This document shows, piece by piece, positions 33,393 through 42,764 of a DNA stretch of 64,000 bases (position 1 is the first letter of the stretch; every line of letters starts with the position of its first letter). The notes under the pieces are model-generated. The model had not been told where the DNA came from. It made no database searches and saw nothing but the letters and a program-made list of their open reading frames with translations. Origin of the DNA: Acidobacteriota bacterium (GTDB taxonomy: Bacteria > Acidobacteriota > Blastocatellia > Pyrinomonadales > Pyrinomonadaceae); NCBI GenBank assembly GCA_003222895.1, contig QHXI01000049.1, positions 62,001 to 126,000 on the forward strand. The letters run 5' to 3'. The position numbers and the translations under genes are program-made.

Positions 33393-33839
33393 ATGGAAGC
33401 TGAACAACCAAGACTAATCGAAGGCGATCTAGCAGTTGACGATCGTGGCAGCGTCGCCTTCGTGAACGAGTTTGATTTTTCAAAGGTAAAGCGATCGTAC
33501 CTGATCACCAATCACAGGGCTGGTTTTGTCCGGGCCTGGCATGCGCACCGGCGTGAGACAAAATATCTAACCGTAACTCGCGGGGCAGCAATCGTGGGGG
33601 CAGTACAAATTGATAATTGGCAATCGCCGTCGGCGCATCTTGACGTCCATCGATATGTGCTCTCGGCAGAAAAACCTGCAGTCCTTTATATTCCCGCTGG
33701 CTACGCCAACGGCTTCATGTCCTTAACTGATGACGCGACGCTGATGTTTTTTTCCACCTCGAGCATCGCCGAGAGTCGCGGCGACGACGTGCGCTATGAT
33801 GCGCGATATTGGGACATTTGGACTGTCATCGAACGCTGA
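33393..33839 (+). CDS. RmlC/WxcM-like sugar-nucleotide cupin
   Basis: A 148-residue cupin. DDRGSVAFVNEF, an FVRAWHAHRRETKYL segment and YIPAGYANGFMSL match RmlC-like 3,5-epimerases and the shorter 3,4-ketoisomerases (FdtA/QdtA). The His in AWHAH is the expected catalytic base. It acts on a 4-keto-6-deoxy sugar nucleotide in the cytoplasm. Together with the following RmlD-like reductase it could complete an L-sugar. Which sugar cannot be told. Confidence 0.75.
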   Translation: MEAEQPRLIEGDLAVDDRGSVAFVNEFDFSKVKRSYLITNHRAGFVRAWHAHRRETKYLTVTRGAAIVGAVQIDNWQSPSAHLDVHRYVLSAEKPAVLYIPAGYANGFMSLTDDATLMFFSTSSIAESRGDDVRYDARYWDIWTVIER

Positions 33840-33848
33840 AGAAAAGGT

Positions 33849-34775
33849 ATGAAACAGAGAGTATTAATATTGGGTGGGTCTGGAATGCTCGGTTCTATGG
33901 TTGTGGATTATCTCGCGCGCGATGTTGACCTGGATATTACCGCTACCACGCGAAGCCGAAAGATATCTGCCATGTGCGCGGAAAAACATACCAAGGTGCG
34001 ATGGCAGGAATTTGAGGCATCAAGCCTCGCCGAGCGCCCAGATTTGTTTCAGCAGTGCGAGTGGGTGATAAACTGCATTGGAATAATAAAACCGCTGATT
34101 CACGACGACGATGCTTCTGAAGTTGAGCGGGCATTGCGCATCAATGCGCTATTTCCGCACTTACTCGCAAGTTGGACCATGAATCGCGCGCGCGTGTTGC
34201 AGATTGCCACTGACTGTGTTTATTCAGGCAGCAAAGGACATTATGTCGAAAGCGCTGCGCACGATGCTCTGGATGTTTACGGCAAAACCAAAAGCATCGG
34301 CGAGGTTTACGCGCCTCATGTGAACCATCTACGTTGCTCTATTGTCGGTCCTGAATTGAAAGAGCCGCGTTCACTGATGGAATGGTTCCTTGGTCAGCCG
34401 CGCGGTGCGTCGGTCAATGGTTTTGTAAATCACAACTGGAACGGTGTGACAACGCTCCATTTTGCCAAACTATGCGGCGGCATCATAAAGGAAGATATCG
34501 AGCTCCCTCATCTACACCACGTAATTCCCGAAGGCCATGTAACGAAGTACGAAATGCTGAAACATTTTGCGCGGTGTTATGGGCGTGATGACGTGACCAT
34601 CAGCCAGACGAAAGCAACAACCATTATTGACCGTACTTTGGCAACTGAGAATCACGCTCTGAACCTTCGGCTCTGGAATGCGGCCGGCTATTTAGAGGCG
34701 CCGACTGTTCCTGAAATGATTGCGGAATTGGCATCGGGCAGTGGCGTAGCTCATCAACTATCTGTCTCAAGGTAA
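33849..34775 (+). CDS. dTDP-4-dehydrorhamnose reductase-like SDR (RmlD family)
   Basis: A 308-residue SDR of the RmlD substrate-binding type. The N-terminal loop VLILGGSGMLGSM, IATDCVYSGSKGHY and the YGKTK pair with a SIGE continuation are conserved. A reductase of a 4-keto intermediate is expected. With a cupin upstream and a WecB/FnlC-type 2-epimerase downstream, the set recalls the FnlB/FnlC half of UDP-L-FucNAc synthesis, where a single fused protein usually carries both the SDR and cupin functions; here they are separate genes. Confidence 0.8.
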   Translation: MKQRVLILGGSGMLGSMVVDYLARDVDLDITATTRSRKISAMCAEKHTKVRWQEFEASSLAERPDLFQQCEWVINCIGIIKPLIHDDDASEVERALRINALFPHLLASWTMNRARVLQIATDCVYSGSKGHYVESAAHDALDVYGKTKSIGEVYAPHVNHLRCSIVGPELKEPRSLMEWFLGQPRGASVNGFVNHNWNGVTTLHFAKLCGGIIKEDIELPHLHHVIPEGHVTKYEMLKHFARCYGRDDVTISQTKATTIIDRTLATENHALNLRLWNAAGYLEAPTVPEMIAELASGSGVAHQLSVSR

Positions 34776-34791
34776 AGGTTCTGAAAGTTTG

Positions 34792-35586
34792 ATGACGCGG
34801 CAAAGTTTTCGCTCCAGCATGAAGAAAGCAATCAAAGCAACTCTGGAGAAGACTGCTGTTGGAAGATCGGCGCTCAACAGGTATCTGGTCTTTCGAACAA
34901 GCCAGGCGGCCAAACAATCAACGGTCGACTTGCAGGCACAACTCGAACAATCTGAAAGAGGGCTAGAGTCTGTCGGTCAGTGGTGGAACAGGTGCCATTC
35001 CGAAAATGAAGAGTTTGGTTATTGGCTTACCGGCAGCAGCGGGTCTCAGGTCTGGTCAAGCCTCAACGTGGAAGATCGAATTGGACCCGGAACTACGGTT
35101 TTGAATATTGGTGTAGGACAGGGCCATTGTACTCGCGGGTTAGTCGAACTAGGTTGTCGGGTTCATGCGCTCGATATCTCGCCCGTCGCCCTGAAGCGAA
35201 TCAGCGACTGTGTGATAGCCGTCTGGTTGCCATCACAGTTGCATGACTTGCCTTCCGATACTTTCGATCTGGCGATTTCGCATTTGGTCGCTCAACACAT
35301 GTCGGATGCCGATCTGAATCAGCAAATTAGAGAGGTAGTGAGATCCCTGAAGGCTGACGGCGTGTTTGCGATGCAATTCGCATTTTGTCTTAGCGGCAAT
35401 GATAAAGATATCGAAGAGACTCCGGGAGCATTAAAAGCCGGGAGTATTCGCCGGTCGCTCGAAACGGTTAAGAGTATGATCACAAACGCCGGAGGGCGAT
35501 TGGTTTGGTCGACAAAAATCGCCGAGTTTCCAGAACATAATGCCGGTTGGTATGCAGTTAATATTCAAAGACAGGTTGAATCTTGA
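34792..35586 (+). CDS. Class I SAM-dependent methyltransferase
   Basis: A 264-residue methyltransferase. TTVLNIGVGQGHCTRGLVELG is motif I with an Asn in place of the usual Asp/Glu at strand 1, VHALDISPVALKRI follows, and DTFDLAISHLVAQHM is motif IV. The ATG at 34792 was taken in preference to a TTG 3 bp earlier. The first 35 residues are basic (RSSMKKAIKATLEK), compatible with membrane or glycan contact. It lies between the RmlD-like and WecB-like genes, so a methylated amino sugar is possible. Confidence 0.78.
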   Translation: MTRQSFRSSMKKAIKATLEKTAVGRSALNRYLVFRTSQAAKQSTVDLQAQLEQSERGLESVGQWWNRCHSENEEFGYWLTGSSGSQVWSSLNVEDRIGPGTTVLNIGVGQGHCTRGLVELGCRVHALDISPVALKRISDCVIAVWLPSQLHDLPSDTFDLAISHLVAQHMSDADLNQQIREVVRSLKADGVFAMQFAFCLSGNDKDIEETPGALKAGSIRRSLETVKSMITNAGGRLVWSTKIAEFPEHNAGWYAVNIQRQVES

Positions 35587-35661
35587 AAGCCAAGGCGTCT
35601 TTGCTAGCCCCAATAACTTTCAAGATCGTTTCGTCACTGCCGGCCTAAGCGAATCCAACTA

Positions 35662-36738
35662 ATGAAGATATTGACTGTATTGGGCACGCGCCCTGAGATA
35701 ATTCGACTGAGCCGTATCATTGGGAAACTTGATCGCCTTTGCGATCATGTGCTGATCCACACGGGCCAAAATTACGACCCAGGCCTCAGCGATATCTTTT
35801 TCAGCGGACTGAGCGTGCGACAGCCGAATCATTATCTGGGTATTCGAGGGGAAAGTTTCGGCGATCAGATTGGCAAAATCCTTGCGGCGAGTGAATCAAT
35901 TCTGCGCTCGGAACGTCCCGATCGCGTTTTGATTCTTGGGGATACGAATAGCAGTTTGATTGCCATCATCGCGAAGCGGATGGGTATTACTGTTTTTCAC
36001 ATGGAGGCGGGGAATCGCTGTTATGACGACCGTGTACCCGAAGAGGTTAATCGCAGAATCATCGACCACAGTAGCGATGTCCTCATGCCTTACACTGAGC
36101 GCAGCCGGAAGAATCTGTTGCGCGAGGGCATCGAAGGTAACCGCATTTACGTAACCGGCAATCCCATCTACGAGGTCATTAACCATTATGATCGGACAAT
36201 TCAAGAGTCGAAAATTCATAAGCAGTTGGGTCTGGAGCCAAACAAATATTTTCTGGTCACAATGCATCGCGAGGAAAACGTAGATATTGAAGAGCGCTTG
36301 CATTCGCTCGTGCGCGCACTGGAACTTTTGCAGGCTAAATACGAACTGCCCGTGATTTGCAGTACACATCCGCGCACGCGGGCGCGGATGGAGCGCTTTC
36401 AGGTCGACACGAAGAACTCGCGGGTCCAGTTTCACGAACCCTTCGGCTTCTTTGACTTCATTGCGCTTGAACGAAATGCTTTCTGCGTGTTGAGCGATAG
36501 CGGAACCGTACAGGAGGAATGTTGTATCTTTAAAGTTGCCAACGTGACCATTCGCGATGTGACCGAACGTCCCGAAACAATCGAAGCCGGCAGCAACATC
36601 CTCAGCGGTGCAGGCGTCGAGGACATTCAGCGCGCCGTCGCCACCGTCCTCGACCAGAAGCCCGATTGGCACGCCCCGCCGGAGTACCTGGTTCCCCACG
36701 TGAGTTCCGCGGTGGTCAAAATCTTGCTGGGATACTAA
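35662..36738 (+). CDS. wecB: UDP-N-acetylglucosamine 2-epimerase family protein (WecB/FnlC-type)
   Basis: A 358-residue non-hydrolysing 2-epimerase. It has GTRPEIIRLSRII, HTGQNYD, FHMEAGNRCYDDRVPEEVNR, MHREENVD and SDSGTVQEECC, all expected active-site segments. The NRCYDDRVPEE version resembles WbjD/FnlC enzymes (UDP-L-FucNAc/L-QuiNAc pathway) more than housekeeping WecB. It inverts C2 of a UDP-N-acetyl sugar in the cytoplasm. A glycosyltransferase starts 23 bp later, probably using the product. Confidence 0.85.
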   Translation: MKILTVLGTRPEIIRLSRIIGKLDRLCDHVLIHTGQNYDPGLSDIFFSGLSVRQPNHYLGIRGESFGDQIGKILAASESILRSERPDRVLILGDTNSSLIAIIAKRMGITVFHMEAGNRCYDDRVPEEVNRRIIDHSSDVLMPYTERSRKNLLREGIEGNRIYVTGNPIYEVINHYDRTIQESKIHKQLGLEPNKYFLVTMHREENVDIEERLHSLVRALELLQAKYELPVICSTHPRTRARMERFQVDTKNSRVQFHEPFGFFDFIALERNAFCVLSDSGTVQEECCIFKVANVTIRDVTERPETIEAGSNILSGAGVEDIQRAVATVLDQKPDWHAPPEYLVPHVSSAVVKILLGY

Positions 36739-36761
36739 TCAGGATCACGTCCCGCTTTAAC

Positions 36762-37976
36762 ATGAAGATTGCGATTGTCTCTGAATGGTTGCCGCCGTCC
36801 GCGACTGGCCAGGGCCTGCTCATTTATCGCATGCTGGAAGGGATCGATCCGAACCGCTATTGCCTCATCTCAGGCGTCGAATACAGCCCGAACGATCCGG
36901 ACACGGGTTACGCGCAGAGGTTACCCGCTACTTACCAAAAATTCACCGAAGGACCGCGCCTAACCAGGGGTTACCGTTACGGGCTGACACCGATACGCGA
37001 ATTCATCAATTTTCCGCTGACAGTTTGGGATCGCGCCCGGCAAATCTCCGCGCTGGTTTTGCGAGAGCAATGCGATGCTATCGTGGCGTTCACCGGCCAC
37101 GCCAGTGATCTTCCGGCCGCGTGTCTCGCAGCAAAACGGACACGTATTCCGTTTTATCCTTACGTGCTTGATCACTATTCATACCGCGAATGGCGTAACC
37201 GCGTGACTGGTTTTTGGGCGCGGCGGCTCGAGGGTCTCGTCATGAAGCGAGCCACCAGAGTGATCGTCACAAACGAAGTACTCAGTTCCGATTTGCATCG
37301 ACGCTTTGGAATCGAGCCTAAGGTGATTCATAACTCAATCGATCTATCGGGCTATGAAGATGCGAGCCTTGATCCGGAACCGTTAGGCGCGGAAATAAAA
37401 ATCGTTTTTACCGGGGATGTCTACGAAGCTCATTACGATGCGTTTCGTAGTTTGCTGGCCGGGCTGCAATTGCTAAAGCGGAACGACATCCGACTGCACT
37501 TGTACACACCGCGGACGAGTGCCGAATTGGCGGACAAGGGAATCGCCGGTCCCATCGTTTTTCATAAACCGTTGGCCATGGAAGAGATGATTCGAATTCA
37601 GCGCGATGCGCACATACTTTTTCTTCCGCTGGCATTTAACTCGCCATACCCCGGATTGGTTAAAACTTCGGCCACGACGAAAATGGGAGAGTATATGGCG
37701 ACTCAGCGCCCTATTCTCGTCCTCGCTCCATCCGATTCGTTTGTTTCGTGGTATTTCAGAACTCATGATTGCGGGTTTGTCGTCGACAGTTGCGACGCCA
37801 TGTCAATCGCAGAGACAATTGAGCGGGTTCTCGGCAGTCGCGATCTGGTTCAGCAGGTGATCACTCGAGCCTGGGAGCAAGCACACCGCGACTTTGATAT
37901 CAAGAAAGCTCGCGAGCAGTTCTGGAATCTGATCGCACGCGATCGTCCAGTCAACCCTCTCGCTGGAGTGAATTGA
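36762..37976 (+). CDS. Glycosyltransferase (GT-B, family 4-like)
   Basis: A 404-residue protein beginning MKIAIVSEWLPPSATGQG, the Gly-rich turn of GT-B enzymes. The middle has RVIVTNEVLSSDLHRRFG and VIHNSIDL, typical of the domain linker, and the C-terminal half has ATTKMGEYMATQRPILVLAP in place of a clean E-x7-E motif. The start ATG at 36762 was chosen; an upstream in-frame start would lie inside the epimerase gene. The next gene overlaps its stop by 4 bp. Confidence 0.8.
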   Translation: MKIAIVSEWLPPSATGQGLLIYRMLEGIDPNRYCLISGVEYSPNDPDTGYAQRLPATYQKFTEGPRLTRGYRYGLTPIREFINFPLTVWDRARQISALVLREQCDAIVAFTGHASDLPAACLAAKRTRIPFYPYVLDHYSYREWRNRVTGFWARRLEGLVMKRATRVIVTNEVLSSDLHRRFGIEPKVIHNSIDLSGYEDASLDPEPLGAEIKIVFTGDVYEAHYDAFRSLLAGLQLLKRNDIRLHLYTPRTSAELADKGIAGPIVFHKPLAMEEMIRIQRDAHILFLPLAFNSPYPGLVKTSATTKMGEYMATQRPILVLAPSDSFVSWYFRTHDCGFVVDSCDAMSIAETIERVLGSRDLVQQVITRAWEQAHRDFDIKKAREQFWNLIARDRPVNPLAGVN

Positions 37977-39103
37977 GACGACTATCGATAAACGGCACTG
38001 CTGGCGATCAGCAGATCCTGGCGTTAAGCTATCCAGCGACGCAGATGAACCAACAGCAAGACAATCCGCATAACAATGGATCGCCGCTCGTTTCGATCAT
38101 CATTCCGGCGTACAACTATGGTCGCTTCATTGGCGAAACGCTGAGCAGTGTTCGCAGCCAGACATATCATAACTGGGAGTGCATCGTTGTCGACGATGGG
38201 TCTACCGACAACACACGCGAAGTCGTTGAGCAATACATCAGAGACGACCATCGGTTTCGTTATGTTTATCAGGCCAACGCCGGACCGGGAACCGCCCGCG
38301 ACAATGGATTAAGAAATGCCAAAGGCAAGTATATCCAGTTTTGGGACTCTGATGATCTAATCGAGCGCCGCAAGATCGAGTTGCATGTCGACTATCTCAA
38401 GTCGCATCCCGAAGTCGATTTGGTGTATGGCAGTGTTCGCTATTTTAGAGCTGACCGTCCGGGCGAGTTGAGATATTCCAATCTGCTTGACGACAAAGAT
38501 TGGATGCCTAGAATTTCCGGGTCCGGCAAACCTCTCTTCAAGGCGATTCTCACCGACAATATCATGGTGGTCGAGGCGCCGCTGTTTAAGAAGGAAGTCG
38601 CCGATGAGGTTGGTCCGTTTGACAACCGTCTCTATCCAGCGGAAGACTGGGAATACTTCATACGAGTTGCGGAGTTAGGAAAATGCTTTCACTATTTTGC
38701 TCCGGAAGAAACGCTTGTTCTCGTCAGGTGGCACCCCGACAGCATTAGCCAGAACCAACGTTCGCGGCGGGCGGTGATTTTGTTGCGAGAGAAATATGCG
38801 GCGACGCTTCGCGACGAGGAACTCATCGAGCTTAACTCTCGTTTATTGGCTGAGTATCGGGCTTTGATAAAGCACGAGATAATCCAACGCGCCATAGGCG
38901 AAGTAAAAAATGGACACAGCATCAAGGGCGCCTGGCAACTTACGAGGGTTGGCCTGCGCTCGGGAAAAGCGAAAGAGCTATTCAAAATGCTTTTTTGCAG
39001 TGCGGCCGCTTTTTTTGCGCCGCGAGCCACGTTTGAAGAGACAATCACGGCTCCCGCAAGCAATACGGTCGCGGCAATTTTTCGGCGGCGCCGACCGAAC
39101 TGA
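37973..39103 (+). CDS. Glycosyltransferase family 2
   Basis: A 376-residue GT-A glycosyltransferase: SIIIPAYNYGRFIGETLSSV, VVDDGSTDNT and the DxD-like FWDSDDLI are clear. The TTG at 37973 overlaps the upstream stop and has GGAG 7-10 bp before it; an ATG at 38045 would shorten the protein by 24 residues and has no visible ribosome site. No membrane helices are apparent. A 142-bp spacer without recognisable content follows. Confidence 0.84.
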   Translation: MRRLSINGTAGDQQILALSYPATQMNQQQDNPHNNGSPLVSIIIPAYNYGRFIGETLSSVRSQTYHNWECIVVDDGSTDNTREVVEQYIRDDHRFRYVYQANAGPGTARDNGLRNAKGKYIQFWDSDDLIERRKIELHVDYLKSHPEVDLVYGSVRYFRADRPGELRYSNLLDDKDWMPRISGSGKPLFKAILTDNIMVVEAPLFKKEVADEVGPFDNRLYPAEDWEYFIRVAELGKCFHYFAPEETLVLVRWHPDSISQNQRSRRAVILLREKYAATLRDEELIELNSRLLAEYRALIKHEIIQRAIGEVKNGHSIKGAWQLTRVGLRSGKAKELFKMLFCSAAAFFAPRATFEETITAPASNTVAAIFRRRRPN

Positions 39104-39245
39104 CTCTCGCGACCGCACCCTGAAACTGGAGCTTTCGACGTACTCAAACAAAAACGTGCTTTCGTCAAACAGTCCGATCGCGCTTGCAGAATTTCGGCGC
39201 CGTTTGAGTTGCCCTGCGCGGATGCTTTATTTTGAAGCTTGAGAA

Positions 39246-40226
39246 ATGGTTGTAAGTACGGCTGAGAAATCTGAGCTGACCTCAACGCCAGTGGAATCGC
39301 TTCCTCGGCTATTCGTTATCGTTCCCACGTACAATCGCTGGGGCGAAGCCAGAAAGTCGCTTGAATGCCTGGCGCGCAGTTCCTATGCGAATTTTGGGAT
39401 CATACTGGTTGAAGACGGTTGTGTGGACGAGACTGTTGCGAGTTGCCGCGAGCAATTTCCGGATGTCGAGATGCTTCATGGTGATGGAACTCTTTGGTGG
39501 AGCGGAGCAATCAATCTTGGTACGCAGTACGCGTTGGACAATGGCGCCGAACTAATTATGTGGATCAATGATGATGTCCTTGTAGCGCCTGATACGATTG
39601 AAAGGCTGGTGGCAACCATACGACGCAACGGAGTCCGCACGGTCGCTTGCGCGCGGACGAAGTCAACCGACCCGAATATTCCAGACTGGAAAGGCGAGGC
39701 TCCCGCCTGGCACCCTGATGCCGGGAAGAACCTCAGGGAACTTCCTGAATATGGAGACGTCTCGATACAGCATCCACCCGGCGGACGCGCGGTCGTGATT
39801 CCGGCACAATGCTTTCGAGATGTTGGATTCATCGACGTGAAGAATTTTCCACACTACTGGGCCGATCACGACTTTCATTATCGCGCGATGCAGGCCGGCT
39901 ACAAGTACTTCATCACCGCAGAAAGCTTTGTGTGGAATGTTCCCAATGAGCCGAGACGGGAACTCAAGCAAGAGTTTTCACTTGGTTGGATGGGGTGGTT
40001 TCTCACTGACCGGCGTTCGTCGATGAATATGCCTACGCTGCGCCGGTTGCTCAAGCGTCATTTGCCGCGGCACGAGTATCGGAAGATCTTCTATCCACTT
40101 CTATTTCGACATCTAAAGTGGCTTGCTTACGAATGGCTCATTAGAAAACCTTTGCTGCACCGGCCCCTGCGCGCTGTGAAAAATGCATTCTCCAAAGCCG
40201 AACCGAACAGTTCGCCGGGCAGATAA
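39246..40226 (+). CDS. Glycosyltransferase family 2 (rhamnosyltransferase-like)
   Basis: A 326-residue GT2 enzyme. The N-terminal LFVIVPTYNRWGEARKSLE, the GDGTLWWSGAINLG loop and the acidic MWINDDVLV motif are typical of rhamnosyl- and galactofuranosyl-transferase-like GT2 proteins. The C-terminal basic helices may attach it to the membrane. Donor and acceptor are unknown. It follows a 142-bp gap and precedes a divergent GT-A protein by 20 bp. Confidence 0.83.
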   Translation: MVVSTAEKSELTSTPVESLPRLFVIVPTYNRWGEARKSLECLARSSYANFGIILVEDGCVDETVASCREQFPDVEMLHGDGTLWWSGAINLGTQYALDNGAELIMWINDDVLVAPDTIERLVATIRRNGVRTVACARTKSTDPNIPDWKGEAPAWHPDAGKNLRELPEYGDVSIQHPPGGRAVVIPAQCFRDVGFIDVKNFPHYWADHDFHYRAMQAGYKYFITAESFVWNVPNEPRRELKQEFSLGWMGWFLTDRRSSMNMPTLRRLLKRHLPRHEYRKIFYPLLFRHLKWLAYEWLIRKPLLHRPLRAVKNAFSKAEPNSSPGR

Positions 40227-40246
40227 ATGTAGTGGGATTTGGTTGA

Positions 40247-41191
40247 ATGACGAATCGGAAAAGACTAAGGGATTTAAAGGGTATCCGCGGCGTGCTGTAT
40301 AGGCTAGAGCAGTTAGAGCAGCGTGCGAGCTTCGCTCTCTCTGGATTTAGTAACTTCGTCAAGTTGCGATCTCATGCGAATGGTTCAAAGCCCGCAATAG
40401 CCGCCGTCGTGGTTGGGCGCAACGACGACTACATGTCCGACTTCAAAGAACGCCTCTATGCGACGGTAGCCTGGAATATCGAGCACCTTGTTGACGAAGT
40501 CGTATTTGTCGAATGGAATCCGCCGGCCAATCGCCAACTGTTAAGCTTTGAACTTGCGCAACGGTTTGAAAAAGTTCGCTCGTATGTGGTTCCTTCGAAG
40601 ATTCACCACGAACTGTGCGAGAATGCGCAGGTAAAGTTGTTGGAGTATCACGCCAAAAACGTCGGTATTCGCAGGGCGCGATCTCCCTGGATCATGTCAA
40701 CGAACGCCGACGCTGCAGTCGCGTTTGATGCGATCAGGACGATCGCAAACGCGCAGCTTGAACCAGACGTGGTCTGGACAGCCGAAAGGGTCGACATTCC
40801 CTGGCATGAAGGTCGCCAGGACGAGATCAGTATCTGGAACAGTCTGCGTTACCGCCGGGTCATACCTTACAGCGAGTTAGGAACGGGTGAGTTTTGTCTC
40901 ACCAGCAGGGAAATGTGGCATCGAATCCGCGGCTTTGACGAACTGATGGTGAGACACCGGATTGGGTGCGACGTGCGCGGCACCGCGCAAATGTTAGCGT
41001 ACGGCGGACGGATCAAAAGGGCAGGAACAGTCCTGCATTTGACGCACCCTACCTCCTGCACTGAGAGCCGGCAGCCGCATCATGGAGAACAGGCGACGCC
41101 GGAAGGAGTTCCATATCACAACAGTGAGAATTGGGGGTTGGGAAATCTGAAAGAAATTAAGTTGGCTGAGCGAGTCTGGCAATTGTCTTAA
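40247..41191 (+). CDS. Divergent GT-A-fold glycosyltransferase-like protein
   Basis: A 314-residue protein that I do not recognise as a named family. AAVVVGRNDDYMSDFKERL resembles the first GT-A strand and turn, VVFVEWNPPANR the second, and KNVGIRRARSPWIMSTNADAA the N-x-G...D-x-D-like region of GT2 enzymes, with NADA where the metal motif would be. It could be an active transferase with an altered metal site or a non-catalytic partner. The neighbours on both sides are glycan enzymes, consistent with a role in chain assembly. Confidence 0.6.
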   Translation: MTNRKRLRDLKGIRGVLYRLEQLEQRASFALSGFSNFVKLRSHANGSKPAIAAVVVGRNDDYMSDFKERLYATVAWNIEHLVDEVVFVEWNPPANRQLLSFELAQRFEKVRSYVVPSKIHHELCENAQVKLLEYHAKNVGIRRARSPWIMSTNADAAVAFDAIRTIANAQLEPDVVWTAERVDIPWHEGRQDEISIWNSLRYRRVIPYSELGTGEFCLTSREMWHRIRGFDELMVRHRIGCDVRGTAQMLAYGGRIKRAGTVLHLTHPTSCTESRQPHHGEQATPEGVPYHNSENWGLGNLKEIKLAERVWQLS

Positions 41192-41228
41192 TGAACTTAA
41201 AAATGATCTGATTGTATTTAGCAACCAT

Positions 41229-42068
41229 ATGGCGAGAATGAAAGATTTGGTGCTGGGTGGCGAAGGGCTGATCGGAAGCACCCTAATCGGGGAACTCAAC
41301 CGCAGAGGCCATGAAACAGTCTCGCTCGATCTGAAGAGCGGCTGCGATCTTCGCTATGTTGACGACGAGCCGTTTCGTAACTGTGATCGAGTTTGGTTTC
41401 TGGCGTGGGATACCGGAGGAGTGAAATACATCGAAGCCGCCGACAGCCAGCATGAACAATTCAAACATAACTCTGAGTTGTGCGCTCGTGTCTTCGATGC
41501 GCTCTTTCGCACCCGCACGCCATTTCTGTTTGTCAGCTCTCAGCTTGCGGGGTTGCCGAACGCGTATGGAATGACCAAAGCAATAGCCGCGAATTGGAGT
41601 CTCCAACTCGGTGGCAAAGTCGCCAGACTTTGGAATACATACGGCTGGGAACATCCGAGCAGGCGTAGTCACGTGATTACCGATCTCGTCTTGTCGGCAT
41701 TGACAAGCAAACACGTTGCTTGCCAGACGAACGGTCGTGAGCGGCGCAGGTTTATCTATAAGAGCGACTGTGTTGAAGCGCTGATTGCGCTGGCAGACAG
41801 CTCGCAGCAAACCGCGGAAATCGCCGGCGGCGAATGGGTCACGATCGCGCGGGTTGCGGAAGAGATAGCGCGACAAACGAACGCGGAGATCGCCCTCGGC
41901 CAGCGAGACGGCTCAGAAGTTATGATTGATCCCGATCTGCTTCTTCCCAACTGGCAACCGAAAGTCGATCTGAGCGAGGGAATCGCAAAAGTGATCCGCG
42001 ACGCGCGCGCCTATCTTGCCGTGGAGAATGGCAAAGCGACAAAGGCTCAACAACAAGCCGTTAGTTAA
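41229..42068 (+). CDS. NAD-dependent epimerase/dehydratase-like SDR
   Basis: A 279-residue SDR-type protein, shorter than usual for extended SDRs. VLGGEGLIGSTLIGEL is the NAD loop (G-x-x-G-x-x-G), FLFVSSQLAG replaces the usual S-x-VYG strand and YGMTK is the Tyr/Lys pair. The C-terminal substrate domain is small. It may epimerise or reduce a nucleotide sugar. Its reading frame ends 10 bp before the next methyltransferase start. Confidence 0.75.
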   Translation: MARMKDLVLGGEGLIGSTLIGELNRRGHETVSLDLKSGCDLRYVDDEPFRNCDRVWFLAWDTGGVKYIEAADSQHEQFKHNSELCARVFDALFRTRTPFLFVSSQLAGLPNAYGMTKAIAANWSLQLGGKVARLWNTYGWEHPSRRSHVITDLVLSALTSKHVACQTNGRERRRFIYKSDCVEALIALADSSQQTAEIAGGEWVTIARVAEEIARQTNAEIALGQRDGSEVMIDPDLLLPNWQPKVDLSEGIAKVIRDARAYLAVENGKATKAQQQAVS

Positions 42069-42078
42069 CTCCGTAGAA

Positions 42079-42723
42079 ATGATGCAAACGAACAACCCGC
42101 ATACTCTGGGACCGGCGGCTCTCTATCGCAGACTGGGGCGACGCCGTCAGCTTCGGCGCCTGGTGGATCGCATTGCCGTCACCCGGCCGCTTAGACTGCT
42201 GGTGGGCGCCGGCCCAAAGCGATTTACCGGATGGATCGAGACCGATCAGGAATTTTTGAACATTAGCTCACCGGCAGACTGGGATCGTCTTTTTCGACCC
42301 TCATCCATTGATCGCATTCTGGCTGAACACGTGGTCGAACATCTCAACGAAATGGAATGGCGAACGGCGCTCTGCCAGTGTCGCATTTACCTGAAGCCTG
42401 ACGGCATCTTTAGAGTTGCCGTTCCGGATGGCTTTCATCCTGATCCCGCGTATGTGGACGCGGTCAAACCGGGCGGAAGGGGTCCGGGCTCTGACGATCA
42501 TAAAATTCTCTACAACTATCGAACGTTCGGAGCGATTGCTTCGTCGGAAGGTTTCGAGTGCGAGTTTCTCGAGTACTTTGACGAACATGGACAATTTATT
42601 CGCCGCCCCTGGAACGTGGACGACGGATTCATCGAGCGCTCAGAAAATCACGACCCGCGCAACAAAGAACGCCCGCTCTCTTATACGAGTCTGATTGTTG
42701 ACCTGCGTCCAACAACACGATAG
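42079..42723 (+). CDS. SAM-dependent methyltransferase-like protein (COG4627 type)
   Basis: A 214-residue protein. RLLVGAGPKRFTGWIETD is the SAM-binding motif I region, SIDRILAEHVVEHLNEMEWR the motif IV-V region and FRVAVPDGFHPDP the following strand, a pattern I know from predicted SAM-dependent methyltransferases in glycan loci. The ATG at 42079 was preferred; an upstream in-frame start would overlap the SDR gene by 53 bp. Some members of this group lack demonstrated methyltransferase activity, so the function is not certain. Confidence 0.7.
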   Translation: MMQTNNPHTLGPAALYRRLGRRRQLRRLVDRIAVTRPLRLLVGAGPKRFTGWIETDQEFLNISSPADWDRLFRPSSIDRILAEHVVEHLNEMEWRTALCQCRIYLKPDGIFRVAVPDGFHPDPAYVDAVKPGGRGPGSDDHKILYNYRTFGAIASSEGFECEFLEYFDEHGQFIRRPWNVDDGFIERSENHDPRNKERPLSYTSLIVDLRPTTR

Positions 42724-42764
42724 CGAATAAAAACTACGACCTTCCTCAGCGTTGCTTCCTGAAG

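Noticed and set aside
35896-36699. Minus-strand open frame of 267 codons
   Set aside because: Antisense to the WecB-type epimerase; no motif or ribosome site.
39104-39245. Small gene in the 142-bp spacer between two GT2 genes
   Set aside because: Only short frames without ribosome sites or family features; probably plain spacer.
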